64,000 nucleotides of DNA. Origin: Syntrophus buswellii (GTDB taxonomy: Bacteria; Desulfobacterota; Syntrophia; Syntrophales; Syntrophaceae). The notes beneath the pieces were generated by a model. It was not told where the DNA came from. It did not search any database and saw only the letters and a list, made by a program, of their open reading frames with translations. The position numbers and the translations under genes are program-made. Positions 41,274 to 49,705 of this stretch are shown here, piece after piece; the first letter of the stretch is position 1; the number at the start of each line of letters is the position of its first letter. The stretch spans positions 1,240,001 through 1,304,000 of the forward strand of contig NZ_CP175563.1 of assembly GCF_046097065.1 (NCBI RefSeq), in the 5' to 3' direction.

Positions 41274-43190
41274 ATGGGAAGAATTATCGGAATCGATTTG
41301 GGAACGACCAACTCGTGCGTTTCCGTCATGGAAGGGGGAGACCCTGTCGTCATCGCCAACCAGGAAGGCAATCGAACGACGCCGTCCGTCGTGGCCTTTT
41401 CGGAAAGCGGCGAACGGCTGGTCGGGCAGGTTGCCAAGCGGCAGGCTGTGACCAATTCGGAAAACACCGTTTACGCGATTAAAAGGCTCATCGGCCGGAA
41501 ATATAGTTCCAAGGAAGTTCAATATGACAAGAGCATCAGCCCCTTCAATATCACCGAGGCGTCCAATGGAGATGCGCAGGTTGAGGTGAGGGGAAGGGCC
41601 TACAGCCCCGCTGAGATCTCATCGATGATCCTGGTCAAAATGAAGCAGACCGCAGAGGATTATCTGGGGGAAAAGATCACGGACGCCGTCATTACCGTTC
41701 CGGCGTATTTTAATGACTCCCAGCGTCAGGCCACGAAGGACGCTGGAAAAATCGCCGGCTTGAATGTTCTCCGGATCATCAACGAGCCGACGGCGGCGGC
41801 CCTGGCATACGGACTGGACAAGAAAAAAGACGAAAAGATCGCCGTCTTCGACCTGGGTGGAGGCACCTTCGACATCTCCATTCTCGAGTTGGGCGAAGGG
41901 GTCTTCGAGGTCAAATCCACCAACGGAGACACCCATCTGGGCGGGGAGGATTTCGATCAGCGGATCATTGATTATCTGGTCAATGAATTCAAGAAAGACC
42001 AGGGAATCGACCTCCGCAGCGACAAGATGGCCCTGCAGCGCCTCAAGGAAGCGGCGGAGAAGGCGAAAATGGAACTGTCCTCGGCCATGGAAACGGACAT
42101 CAATCTGCCCTTCGTCACCGCCGACGCCTCAGGGCCCAAGCATATGAACATCAAGCTGACGCGGGCCAGAATGGAGGCGCTCGTGGAAGAGCTGATCGAC
42201 CGGCTTGAGGGACCCTGCCGGACGGCGCTGAAGGATGCCGGTCTGGCGGCGAAGGATATCGATGAAGTCATCCTTGTCGGAGGCATGACCCGGATGCCGA
42301 GGGTTCAGCAGAAGGTAAAGGAAATTTTCGGCAAGGAGCCCAACAGGGGGGTCAATCCCGATGAAGTCGTGGCCGTCGGTGCCGCCATTCAGGGCGGCGT
42401 TCTGGCCGGTGAAGTCAAGGATGTCCTGCTCCTCGATGTGACGCCTCTGTCTCTGGGCATTGAAACTCTCGGCGGCGTCATGACCAGGCTCATCGATAAG
42501 AACACGACCATCCCGACCCGGAAGAGCCAGATTTTTTCCACCGCGGCGGACAATCAGCCTGCTGTGAGCATTCATGTCCTTCAGGGAGAACGCTCCATGG
42601 CGTCGGATAACCGGACCCTGGGTCGGTTCGATCTCGTCGGGATCCCATCCGCGCCCCGCGGAATTCCGCAGATCGAGGTGACGTTCGACATTGACGCCAA
42701 CGGAATCGTCCATGTCTCCGCGAAGGATCTGGGAACTGGGAAGGAACAGAGCATCAAGATAACGGCGTCAAGCGGCCTTTCCGAGTCCGAGATCGAGAAG
42801 CTCGTCCGGGAAGCCGAGGCCCATGGGGAAGAGGACCGCAAAAAGAAGGATCTCGTGGAAGCGAGAAACTCGGCGGATGCCATGGCCTATGGTGTCGAGA
42901 AAAACATCAAGGAGTTCGGCGACAAGGTGGATGCCGCGGAAAAGGCCCGCATTGAAGAGGCGATTGCGAAGGTCCGGAAAGCCGTGGAAGGCGATGACCT
43001 CGAGGCCATCAGGTCCGCCCAGGAAGAGTTGACGACGGCGTCCCACAAGCTGGCCGAGGCGATGTACGCAAAAACCGCCCAGCAGCCCGGTGGAGGCCCT
43101 CAGCCCGGGGCGGGTCCCGGTGCCGGAGCCCAGGAGGCGGGCAGAAAGGACGATGACGTCGTGGACGCCGATTTCGAAGAGGTAAAATAA
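41274..43190 (+). CDS. dnaK: Chaperone DnaK (Hsp70)
   Basis: The 638-residue protein begins GRIIGIDLGTTNSCVSVMEG. The actin-like ATPase domain has TVPAYFNDSQRQATKDAG, FDLGGGTFDISIL and GGMTRMPRVQ. The interdomain linker DVLLLDVTPLSLGIETLGG leads to the substrate-binding domain, and the end is a Gly/Pro/Ala-rich tail closing DDVVDADFEEVK. AGGAGG lies 11 bases before the ATG. dnaJ does not follow; a strong terminator and surE do. Confidence 0.98.
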   Translation: MGRIIGIDLGTTNSCVSVMEGGDPVVIANQEGNRTTPSVVAFSESGERLVGQVAKRQAVTNSENTVYAIKRLIGRKYSSKEVQYDKSISPFNITEASNGDAQVEVRGRAYSPAEISSMILVKMKQTAEDYLGEKITDAVITVPAYFNDSQRQATKDAGKIAGLNVLRIINEPTAAALAYGLDKKKDEKIAVFDLGGGTFDISILELGEGVFEVKSTNGDTHLGGEDFDQRIIDYLVNEFKKDQGIDLRSDKMALQRLKEAAEKAKMELSSAMETDINLPFVTADASGPKHMNIKLTRARMEALVEELIDRLEGPCRTALKDAGLAAKDIDEVILVGGMTRMPRVQQKVKEIFGKEPNRGVNPDEVVAVGAAIQGGVLAGEVKDVLLLDVTPLSLGIETLGGVMTRLIDKNTTIPTRKSQIFSTAADNQPAVSIHVLQGERSMASDNRTLGRFDLVGIPSAPRGIPQIEVTFDIDANGIVHVSAKDLGTGKEQSIKITASSGLSESEIEKLVREAEAHGEEDRKKKDLVEARNSADAMAYGVEKNIKEFGDKVDAAEKARIEEAIAKVRKAVEGDDLEAIRSAQEELTTASHKLAEAMYAKTAQQPGGGPQPGAGPGAGAQEAGRKDDDVVDADFEEVK

Positions 43191-43213
43191 ACCGGGGTTG
43201 ATAAAACCCGGCG

Positions 43214-43257
43214 GATGCCTGGATGTCAGGAGACCTGATGTCCGGGCATCTTTGTTT
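43214..43257 (+). terminator. Strong intrinsic terminator after dnaK
   Basis: A 17-bp stem (43214-43230 with 43234-43250, three G-U pairs, 3-base loop AGA) is followed by TTTGTTT. It lies 24 bases after the dnaK stop and 24 bases before surE, so it separates the two units. Confidence 0.85.
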
Positions 43258-43280
43258 GTGCGGAAGAAGGGAGGAGAGCA

Positions 43281-44081
43281 ATGAGGTACCTGCTGACCAA
43301 TGACGACGGGATCTATGCCAGGGGGCTGAGCGCCCTGTACCGGGAACTGTCGAAGGAGGCCGACTGCCTGATCGTGGCGCCGGAAGTGGAGCAGAGCGCT
43401 GTCGGGCATGCCATCACGCTCAATCGCCCCCTCATGATAAGGCGCACGAACAAGGACGGAAGCTTTCTGGGATACGCCGTCTCCGGGACGCCGGCGGACT
43501 GCGTCAAGATCGGGATCAAGGAGCTTTCGGAAAAGCCCGTGGATCTCGTCGTTTCGGGGATCAACATCGGCTCCAACGTCGGAATCAATGTCATCTATTC
43601 CGGAACGGTTTCCGCGGCGACGGAGGGGGCGATCCTGGGGGTTCCCTCCATGGCCGTCTCGCTGGGCACGCTGCGCAATGCCGATTATACCGTTGCCGCC
43701 GACTTTGCCCGGATGATGTCCCGCTTCATGATCAAATATTTCGCCGGAAAAAGCGTCGCCCTGAACATCAATGTGCCGCCCCTGCCGAGAAGCGAGATCA
43801 AGGGGATCGCGGTAACGCGGCAGGGAAAGGCGCGCCTCATCGAATGTTTCGACAAGCGGGTCGATCCCCGTGAACGGCTTTATTACTGGCTGGCGGGTGA
43901 AACGCAGCTTTCGGAGCAGGAGGAGCCCGATTCCGACGGAAGCGCCCTGAGCCGGGGGATGATTTCCATTACCCCGATCCATAACGATATGACGCGCCAT
44001 GATGCCATCGGCGGCTTGAAGGAGCTCCTGGGGCAGGAAAGCACCCTCTTTACGTCAACGAAATGTGAATGCTCTGACTAG
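43281..44081 (+). CDS. surE: 5'/3'-nucleotidase SurE
   Basis: The 266-residue protein begins RYLLTNDDGIYARGLSALY with the metal-binding Asp-Asp pair. It continues with VAPEVEQSAVGHAITLN, VSGTPADCVKIG and SGINIGSNVGINVIYSGTV, all SurE signatures. It removes phosphate from nucleoside monophosphates under metal dependence. GGAGGAG is upstream. It converges with the universal-stress gene, 8 bases away. Confidence 0.96.
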   Translation: MRYLLTNDDGIYARGLSALYRELSKEADCLIVAPEVEQSAVGHAITLNRPLMIRRTNKDGSFLGYAVSGTPADCVKIGIKELSEKPVDLVVSGINIGSNVGINVIYSGTVSAATEGAILGVPSMAVSLGTLRNADYTVAADFARMMSRFMIKYFAGKSVALNINVPPLPRSEIKGIAVTRQGKARLIECFDKRVDPRERLYYWLAGETQLSEQEEPDSDGSALSRGMISITPIHNDMTRHDAIGGLKELLGQESTLFTSTKCECSD

Positions 44082-44089
44082 AGGGTTCT

Positions 44090-44842
44090 TCAGCGGGCGG
44101 CAATGACTGGTATCGGGCTCTCCTGGAAAAGGCGGCGGCCCTGCTGATCCACTCCCGTCAGGGCCAGGACCAGCAATTCGATGGATCCTTCCCGGACAAA
44201 CTGCAGAGCCGTTTCGTCCACCGGCCCCAGCAGGGCGACGGTCACCCAGTCGATGGGAGTATCCTGGTCGTTCTGTTCGAAATAATCCTCCAGCGTTCTG
44301 CTCAGGTCGGCAATCCGGCTCTGGTCTTCCGAAATGAGGAGAATCGTCAGGGGCCACACGGCGCTGCGGGAGAGGGCGACGGCCAGGTCCAGGGCGCGGT
44401 CCGATTCCCCGCTGCCGTCATAGACCAGCCCCATGCTTTCAATTTCCAGAAACTGGGGGGGGATGACCATCAGAGAGGCCGGGGTGGGGCGTGTCGCGAG
44501 TTCAGAAAAGGAAACGGCGTCATTTTGGCCGTTGTCCAGGCCCTTCCGGTGCACGAGCAGGAGGCTGCCCTCCCCGTTGCCCGTAGCCGCATAGATCGAG
44601 TCTGCGGAAAGGTCGGGAATTTTCTTCAGGCTTGGTGAAATTCCGGAAAGATTGCAGTCCTTCTGAAAGCTGCGGACGAGGATCTCCTCGGTGGGAGAAT
44701 CTTCCAGGGCTTTGCCCGCGTACAATCCGACCAGGGGAACATTCAATCTTTTGGCGGCATAAACCCCGTAGGCGACAGCCCTTGAACTGAGCGTCAGCCC
44801 GCTCAGAGGAACCAGAATGGATTGGACGGCGGTACGGCTCAT
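44090..44842 (-). CDS. Universal stress protein (UspA)-like protein
   Basis: From the ATG at 44842 the protein has 250 residues. The first half opens SILVPLSGLTLSSRAVAYGVYAA and is a degenerate Usp fold; the second opens SMGLVYDGSGESDRALDLAVAL and matches Usp tandem modules. It ends SPIPVIAAR, the usual Usp finish. The ATP-binding G-2x-G-9x-G(S/T) motif is not clear. A longer frame upstream exists, but the 44842 start follows GGAG-rich sequence. The role in stress survival is inferred from family. Confidence 0.75.
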   Translation of the reverse strand: MSRTAVQSILVPLSGLTLSSRAVAYGVYAAKRLNVPLVGLYAGKALEDSPTEEILVRSFQKDCNLSGISPSLKKIPDLSADSIYAATGNGEGSLLLVHRKGLDNGQNDAVSFSELATRPTPASLMVIPPQFLEIESMGLVYDGSGESDRALDLAVALSRSAVWPLTILLISEDQSRIADLSRTLEDYFEQNDQDTPIDWVTVALLGPVDETALQFVREGSIELLVLALTGVDQQGRRLFQESPIPVIAAR

Positions 44843-44958
44843 GACTTTCCGCTCTCCTTTTTCATCGTTTTTCGGTCTTCCTTGGTTCCATTTACCAGAA
44901 GAGGCCGGATCCTTCAACGCCTTTTCCCGCTGTTCGGGACGGCCATACGCTGAAAAAA

Positions 44959-45831
44959 ATGTCATCCAGGATGTGGGACGAAATCTCGATGTTTGAACGC
45001 CTTGAGGAAATCAATACACCGCCGGATCCATTCCAGTTTTATACGGCCGCCGATCTGTGGACGGATGAACACACCTCTGAGCAGATGCTCAAGTTTCACC
45101 TGGACCGGGAAATGGATGTCGCATCCCGCAACCATTCCTTCATCGACCGGTCCGCAGATTGGATTGCCTCCCATTTCGACATCGGGGCCGGAAAGAAGAT
45201 AGCCGACTTCGGCTGCGGGCCCGGATTGTATGCCGTGAGGCTGGCTCGAAGGCAGGCCGCCGTGACCGGCATCGACTTCTCGCAGAGATCCATTCGCTAT
45301 GCCCGGGAAGCGGCCACCTGGGAAGGGCTGGCCATTCATTACGTAAACATGAACTACCTGGATTTTGAAACGGACGATCGCTTTGATCTCATCGTGATGA
45401 TCATGTGCGATTTCTGTGCATTGAGCCCCGCACAGAGAAAAACGATCCTGTCCCGGTTCCATGGGCTTCTCGAACTCTCCGGTTCCGTGCTCCTCGATGT
45501 GTATTCCCCGGTGGCCTTCGACGAACGGGAAGAGAAGACGGAGTATGGACCCGGTCTCCTCAACGGCTTCTGGTCTCCCGGCAGTTATTACGGCTTTCTC
45601 AATACGTTCAAGTATGAAAAGGAAAAGGTGGTTCTCGATAAGTACACGATCATCGAGGCCGGCGGTACGCGGACGATCTACAACTGGCTGCAGTATTTCA
45701 GCCCCGAGGACCTGGAAAGGGAGCTTGCGGCGTGCGGGTTTGCCGTCGAAGGGTATTATTCCGATGTGGCGGGGACGCCTTTTTCAGCGCACAGCAGAGA
45801 ATTTGCCGTCGTTGCAGGAAAGCGGCCGTGA
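44959..45831 (+). CDS. SAM-dependent methyltransferase (class I)
   Basis: The 290-residue protein has a Rossmann-fold methyltransferase core: KIADFGCGPGLYAVRLA (motif I, about 80-96), VTGIDFSQRSIRYA (acidic loop) and FDLIVMIMCDFCALSP (motif IV). The N-terminal 75 residues are helical and the C-terminal part (EYGPGLLNGFWSPGSYYGF, then TIYNWLQYFSPEDLERELA) is typical of the methyltransf_25-like small-molecule enzymes. The substrate is unknown. Alternative ATG starts at 44971 and 44989 cannot be ruled out. Confidence 0.85.
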   Translation: MSSRMWDEISMFERLEEINTPPDPFQFYTAADLWTDEHTSEQMLKFHLDREMDVASRNHSFIDRSADWIASHFDIGAGKKIADFGCGPGLYAVRLARRQAAVTGIDFSQRSIRYAREAATWEGLAIHYVNMNYLDFETDDRFDLIVMIMCDFCALSPAQRKTILSRFHGLLELSGSVLLDVYSPVAFDEREEKTEYGPGLLNGFWSPGSYYGFLNTFKYEKEKVVLDKYTIIEAGGTRTIYNWLQYFSPEDLERELAACGFAVEGYYSDVAGTPFSAHSREFAVVAGKRP

Positions 45832-45871
45832 TCACGGAACAGGAGTCCGTCTAGATGGGCCGGATTTATCG

Positions 45872-45900
45872 TTGACAAAAAAATCCAGGCCTCCTACATT
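45872..45900 (+). promoter_or_regulatory. Sigma-70 promoter for the adenine deaminase gene
   Basis: TTGACA (45872-45877, perfect) and TACATT (45895-45900, four of six) are 17 bases apart. The predicted 5' leader to the ATG at 46064 is about 155 bases. Confidence 0.5.
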
Positions 45901-46063
45901 CATATCATTTAAGAATCAGAATGTTCAGAACGTCTTGTACCGTGTTTTTTCCCGTCCTCACGGAAGGAAGACGGGCCTGCGGCAGGGAAAGGCGACGTTT
46001 CGAGTCGGTGATCTCTGATCCATCTTGAAAACGGTTGTGACTGGAACCAAAGGAGGGGAGACG

Positions 46064-47806
46064 ATGAAAAACCGGATCAATTTCGAGGAAGATACGGCGC
46101 GCTCCAGGCGCCTGGCAGATGTGGCCCGGCAGAAGGAGCCGGCGGAAACCCTTATTCAGAATGGAACGCTTTTCAATGCCTTTACCGGCGAGTTCCTTCC
46201 GGGGCAGTCCCTGTGGATTGCCGGGGGAAGAATCGCCTACGCGGGGCCTGATTCGGACTGTGTCCGGGATGACCGGACCGAGGTGATCGATGCCGAAGGA
46301 ATGACCCTCCTTCCCGGACTGATTGACGGCCACACCCACATCCTGATGCGTTCCGGCCTCGAGGAATTCATCCGCCATGTACTTCCCGGCGGAACGACGA
46401 CGATCATTACGGAGCTGATCGAATTTGCATCCTTCTTCGGCATTCTGGGGATCGAGCCCCTCGTCCGGGCGCTGAAGGACCAGCCGATCCGCTTTTATTA
46501 CACCCTCCCGCCACTGTGCACCCTGACGCCCGCCCTGGAACGTACCGCACCGGATAACGCAGCGTATCTCCCCTACCTGGAGGATCCGGAATGCATGGGG
46601 GTCGGGGAAATCTACTGGAGCAACCTGTTTCTTGAAGGAACGCAGGGAAGCCGGGTGCAGGAACTGGCCCGGATGGCGATCCTCCTGGGAAAGCGTGCGG
46701 AAGGCCATACGGCCGGGGCGCCTGCCAAGAGCCTCCAGGCCTATACCGGATTCGGCTTCTCCTCCGATCACGAACCCATCACGGCCGCAGAAGCCATGGA
46801 CCGGCTGAGGCTGGGGTGCTGGGTCATGGTCCGCCAGGGCTCCATCCGGAAGGAGCTGCCGGAAATAGCCCCTCTCTTCCGGGAAAACCTGGATTTCCGG
46901 CGGATGGCCCTCTGCACGGATTCCGTCGATCCCCAGGAACTCCTGGAGCAGGGCTACCTGGAGGGCTCCCTGCGCTCGGCTCTGAAGCTGGGCATCCCGC
47001 CCGCTCAGGCCTACCAGATGGTGACGATCAACGTGGCGGAGCATTTCCGCCTGGACCATCAGCTCGGTTCCCTGTCTCCGGGAAAGGCGGCGGATGTCGT
47101 CGTGATCCCCTCTCCGGCGGAGTATGAACCCCGAAGGATTCTGATCGCGGGAAAGACGGTTTTTTCGGAAGGGAAGACCCTCGTCGAGCCGAGGCATGTC
47201 GAATTTCCTGAAGCCCTCTTCTCCTCCGTCAGAATAGCAGGCTATCAGCTGGAGGAACCGCGGAAAGCAGGCCGATGCCGAGCCATGGAGCTGGTGAACC
47301 GCCTGGTCACCCGAGAAAAGATCATCGATTTTGACAATCCGGAAGATGCGGCCGATGTTCTCTATGCCGCGGCCCTGAACCGGACGGGTGGCGGAAAATC
47401 CTTTACGGGATTTCTTAAAGGGTTCGGATTGAAGATGGGGGCCTGCGGCACCACGACATCCTGGGATACGGTGGACATGCTCTGCGCCGGCGCCGATATG
47501 GCCTCGATCCGGACCGTCATCGAACGGCTGAGGGAAATCGGCGGAGGGGCCGTGTTCGCCATCGGCGAAACAGTGGTGGCCGAATGTCCCCTTCCCCTGT
47601 GCGGGGTCGTTTCCCTTGCGCCCCTGAAAACCCTGGCCGCGCAGATGAGAAATCTGGATGAAGCCCTGCAGAATGCGGGTGCGAGGTGGGAAAAACCCGT
47701 CTTGACGCTCGATACCCTGACAACGGCCTCCATCCCCCATCTGCGGATTACCCATGAGGGATATGTCCGCATGCGGGATCGAAAAATCCTGCCGCTCAGC
47801 GAGTGA
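46064..47806 (+). CDS. ade: Adenine deaminase
   Basis: The ATG at 46064 follows AAAGGAGGGGAG and gives 580 residues, the usual length. The amidohydrolase part has LIQNGTLFNAFTGEFLPGQ, LLPGLIDGHTHI with two metal ligands, AEGHTAGAPAK, FSSDHEPIT and TDSVDP. The C-terminal AdeC region has GFLKGFGLKMGACGTTTSWD and GGAVFAIGETVVAECPLPL, both typical of the family. It converts adenine to hypoxanthine and ammonia in purine salvage. A strong hairpin follows the stop. Confidence 0.92.
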   Translation: MKNRINFEEDTARSRRLADVARQKEPAETLIQNGTLFNAFTGEFLPGQSLWIAGGRIAYAGPDSDCVRDDRTEVIDAEGMTLLPGLIDGHTHILMRSGLEEFIRHVLPGGTTTIITELIEFASFFGILGIEPLVRALKDQPIRFYYTLPPLCTLTPALERTAPDNAAYLPYLEDPECMGVGEIYWSNLFLEGTQGSRVQELARMAILLGKRAEGHTAGAPAKSLQAYTGFGFSSDHEPITAAEAMDRLRLGCWVMVRQGSIRKELPEIAPLFRENLDFRRMALCTDSVDPQELLEQGYLEGSLRSALKLGIPPAQAYQMVTINVAEHFRLDHQLGSLSPGKAADVVVIPSPAEYEPRRILIAGKTVFSEGKTLVEPRHVEFPEALFSSVRIAGYQLEEPRKAGRCRAMELVNRLVTREKIIDFDNPEDAADVLYAAALNRTGGGKSFTGFLKGFGLKMGACGTTTSWDTVDMLCAGADMASIRTVIERLREIGGGAVFAIGETVVAECPLPLCGVVSLAPLKTLAAQMRNLDEALQNAGARWEKPVLTLDTLTTASIPHLRITHEGYVRMRDRKILPLSE

Positions 47807-48161
47807 TCCCCGTTTTCGCCTTCCGGCGGGCCGACTCCGCCGGAAGGCCCGGTCGTTCCATCTGGTACGATACCGTTGTTTCTCCGCCGCGGGGGTTCCC
47901 CATGAATGCGGCCCGCTACCGGAGAAGCGATGCTTCCCCGTTCCGCCGTTCTTTCCCGGCAGGGTTCACATCCCTGTTGCAATAAGGCGGAAATTTACGT
48001 ATAGGAAACCCCGGAATCGAGGCGGGAATGTTGAACCCTGGAGAGGAATCCGCCGGGAAGGCTGCAGGCGGGTGCAGGCACTCCGGAGTTCCGCCGGAAG
48101 GAATGCGCTGTGAGATGACGATGAAACAGGCGGAGCCGGCAACAGGTGGGAAAACAACGTC
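47807..48161. other. Intergenic region between ade and the GpsA-like gene, 355 bp
   Basis: It begins with a strong hairpin (47818-47848). I found no gene, promoter pair or RNA in the rest; it contains several short GC-rich repeats. Confidence 0.4.
47818..47848 (+). terminator. Hairpin after ade
   Basis: GCCTTCCGGCGG (47818-47829) and CCGCCGGAAGGC (47837-47848) form a perfect 12-bp stem with a 7-base loop, 12 bases after the ade stop. A T tract is missing on the 3' side, so it may act with Rho or as a stabiliser. Confidence 0.55.
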
Positions 48162-49367
48162 ATGCTGAATTTTAATCTGGATGCAAGTCGGATTGCCATT
48201 ATCGGACCCGGGCGTCTGGGGACATCCTTCGCATACAAGTTCGGCCGGGACAACAAAAAGGTTGACATCTATTATCACGACGCGGACGTTTGCCGGGCCA
48301 TCAATCGAGACCATCTCAACCCCAAGCATCTGACCGAGGATCTTGCCCGGCTGGTGGGAGGCATGGAGAAGGTGCCGAGGCTGTCACCCCATGTCGTTGC
48401 CACCAACGATCTGGAAAGGATCGTGGAGGATCACGATGTCATCATGCTGTCGGTCACCACGAACCGTCTTCCCGAACTGCTGAGCTACCTGGAGCCCCTG
48501 CTGGAAAAGAAAGCGGGGGATACCTGCCTCATTTCGCCGATCAAGGGGCTGACATCCGATGAGTTGACCAAGGAACTCATTACGCCTTCCCAGCTGATCA
48601 ACAACCATCTTCACCGATTGAAGCACAAATATCAGGTGGTCTGTATCGGGGGGCCTTTCTTCGACGTGGACATCGCCCTGGGGCGTCCCGTATGCGTGAC
48701 GATTGCCGGAAAGGGCCGGATATGCCGCTTTGTCCGGGAGGAGCTGTTCCAGTTCAATCGCCGGGAGCTGAATTCCTACTACAATTTCGACATCGTGGGT
48801 GTGGAGGCCTGCGGATCCCTGAAGAACATTGTGGCCAATATCAAAGGGGTTGCCGATTCCCTGAATCTGGGCGATTCGTTCCCCGGCACCATTTTCGCCC
48901 GCTCCGGAGTCGAAATCCGGTCCCTGTCGAAGCTTCTTGGAGGCGACTTTCAGGCCTTCTACAGCCAGGCCGGGGTGGGGGACATGTATGTGACCCTTTC
49001 CTCCTACGCCAGCAAGAACTATCGCTACGGCAAATATTTCTATGAACTCTACAACGGCAACCCCATCGAGACCAATCTGAAGGTTCTGGCGCGCATCGAC
49101 GGGACGCCGGAAGGCCCCAACACCATCAAGAATGTTCACCGCTTCCTGGAAAAGAAGAATATGTACAGCCCGCTCTTTCAATGCGCTTACCAGATTTTCA
49201 ATGAAGGGGGGAACAAAGCGAAGATGAAGGAGCTGCTCATCCAGTCCTGCCAGCTCGACCGGCGGGTCAAGGAATACATCGGGCCGGTTTCCCGGTTCCT
49301 GTACCACATCATGCCGAATCTGTGGTACCGCCGGGACAAGGGGATCCTGGCCAACCTGGACAGGTAG
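48162..49367 (+). CDS. GpsA-like NAD(P)-dependent glycerol-3-phosphate dehydrogenase family protein
   Basis: The 401-residue protein has an N-terminal Rossmann fold (RIAIIGPGRLGTSFA, about 10-24) and VIMLSVTTNRLPELL. CLISPIKGL contains the catalytic-type lysine at about 127. GVEACGSLKNIVANIKG and the closing YSQAGVGDMYVTLSS...SKNYRYG correspond to GpsA signatures GALKN and GLGDL. It is longer than usual GpsA (about 330-340), with an additional C-terminal region (VKEYIGPVSRFLYHIM). The reaction is probably on a phosphorylated polyol or keto sugar, but it could be a divergent branch with another substrate. Confidence 0.75.
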   Translation: MLNFNLDASRIAIIGPGRLGTSFAYKFGRDNKKVDIYYHDADVCRAINRDHLNPKHLTEDLARLVGGMEKVPRLSPHVVATNDLERIVEDHDVIMLSVTTNRLPELLSYLEPLLEKKAGDTCLISPIKGLTSDELTKELITPSQLINNHLHRLKHKYQVVCIGGPFFDVDIALGRPVCVTIAGKGRICRFVREELFQFNRRELNSYYNFDIVGVEACGSLKNIVANIKGVADSLNLGDSFPGTIFARSGVEIRSLSKLLGGDFQAFYSQAGVGDMYVTLSSYASKNYRYGKYFYELYNGNPIETNLKVLARIDGTPEGPNTIKNVHRFLEKKNMYSPLFQCAYQIFNEGGNKAKMKELLIQSCQLDRRVKEYIGPVSRFLYHIMPNLWYRRDKGILANLDR

Positions 49368-49475
49368 GGGCGATGGGCGAGTCTGGTTTCAAATAAGGGC
49401 TTGACTTTATCCGGCCGCCTATGGTAGCGGGATTGGAAAATTTCAGCTAAAGTCGGATGGTGACAGGTTATCGTA
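49368..49475 (+). other. 5' part of the trp leader region
   Basis: A TTGACT element lies at 49401-49406, but no good -10 box is at the right distance, so the promoter of the trpB2 transcript is not identified. The rest of the spacer to trpB2 is the leader-peptide and attenuator region. Confidence 0.35.
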
Positions 49476-49544
49476 ATGATGACATCTCCTGCGAATCAGC
49501 CGGTGGGCTGGTGGTGGCCTTTGAATAGTCCCCGCCCACAATGA
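49476..49544 (+). CDS. trpL: trp leader peptide with three consecutive Trp codons
   Basis: This 22-codon frame, too short for ordinary gene finding, reads MMTSPANQPVG then WWW (codons 49509-49517) then PLNSPRPQ and a TGA. GACAGG lies 8 bases before the first ATG. Three adjacent tryptophan codons in a short frame 160 bases upstream of a tryptophan synthase gene are the hallmark of a ribosome-stalling leader. Stop and Trp codons are placed to cover different pairing strands of the downstream attenuator. Confidence 0.82.
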   Translation: MMTSPANQPVGWWWPLNSPRPQ

Positions 49545-49636
49545 TCAGATAACATTCCTTTCAGGTGTGGGTGGAAAAATCCTTCCCATGCCTTTGACGC
49601 AAACCGGAAAGCCATGGGAAACCCCATGGCTTTTTT
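49503..49636 (+). promoter_or_regulatory. Tryptophan attenuator upstream of trpB2
   Basis: Strand 1 GTGGGC (49503-49508, just before the Trp codons) can pair with strand 2 GCCCAC (49534-49539). Strand 2, extended to CCGCCCACA (49532-49540), can instead pair with strand 3 TGTGGGTGG (49566-49574). Strand 3 can pair weakly with CCTTCCC (49581-49587). TTCCCATG (49583-49590) can pair with CATGGGAA (49613-49620), which would break the terminator at 49608-49633. Thus stalling at the Trp codons frees strand 2, traps strand 3, frees 49583-49590 and allows read-through; fast translation to the stop covers strand 2 and lets the terminator form. The pairing is seen in sequence; the switching logic is inference. 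Confidence 0.75.
49608..49636 (+). terminator. Intrinsic terminator of the trp attenuator
   Basis: AAAGCCATGGG (49608-49618) and CCCATGGCTTT (49623-49633) form a perfect 11-bp stem with a 4-base loop, and the T run continues to 49636. It ends 70 bases before the trpB2 ATG, inside its leader. Confidence 0.85.
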
Positions 49637-49705
49637 AATCATTTCCGCCACTGGAGAAAGAGGCGCCGGAAATACGATCAATCAGTTAAAAAAGGAGAAA
49701 AAGAT

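Noticed and set aside
47806..48161. tRNA or small RNA between ade and the GpsA-like gene
   Set aside because: A GGGTTCACATCCCTG piece looks like a T-arm, but no cloverleaf can be built around it.
49421..49436. Sigma-54 promoter (TGGTAG-N5-TTGGA) before the trp leader
   Set aside because: The essential GC of the -12 element is replaced by GG, so it does not meet the consensus.
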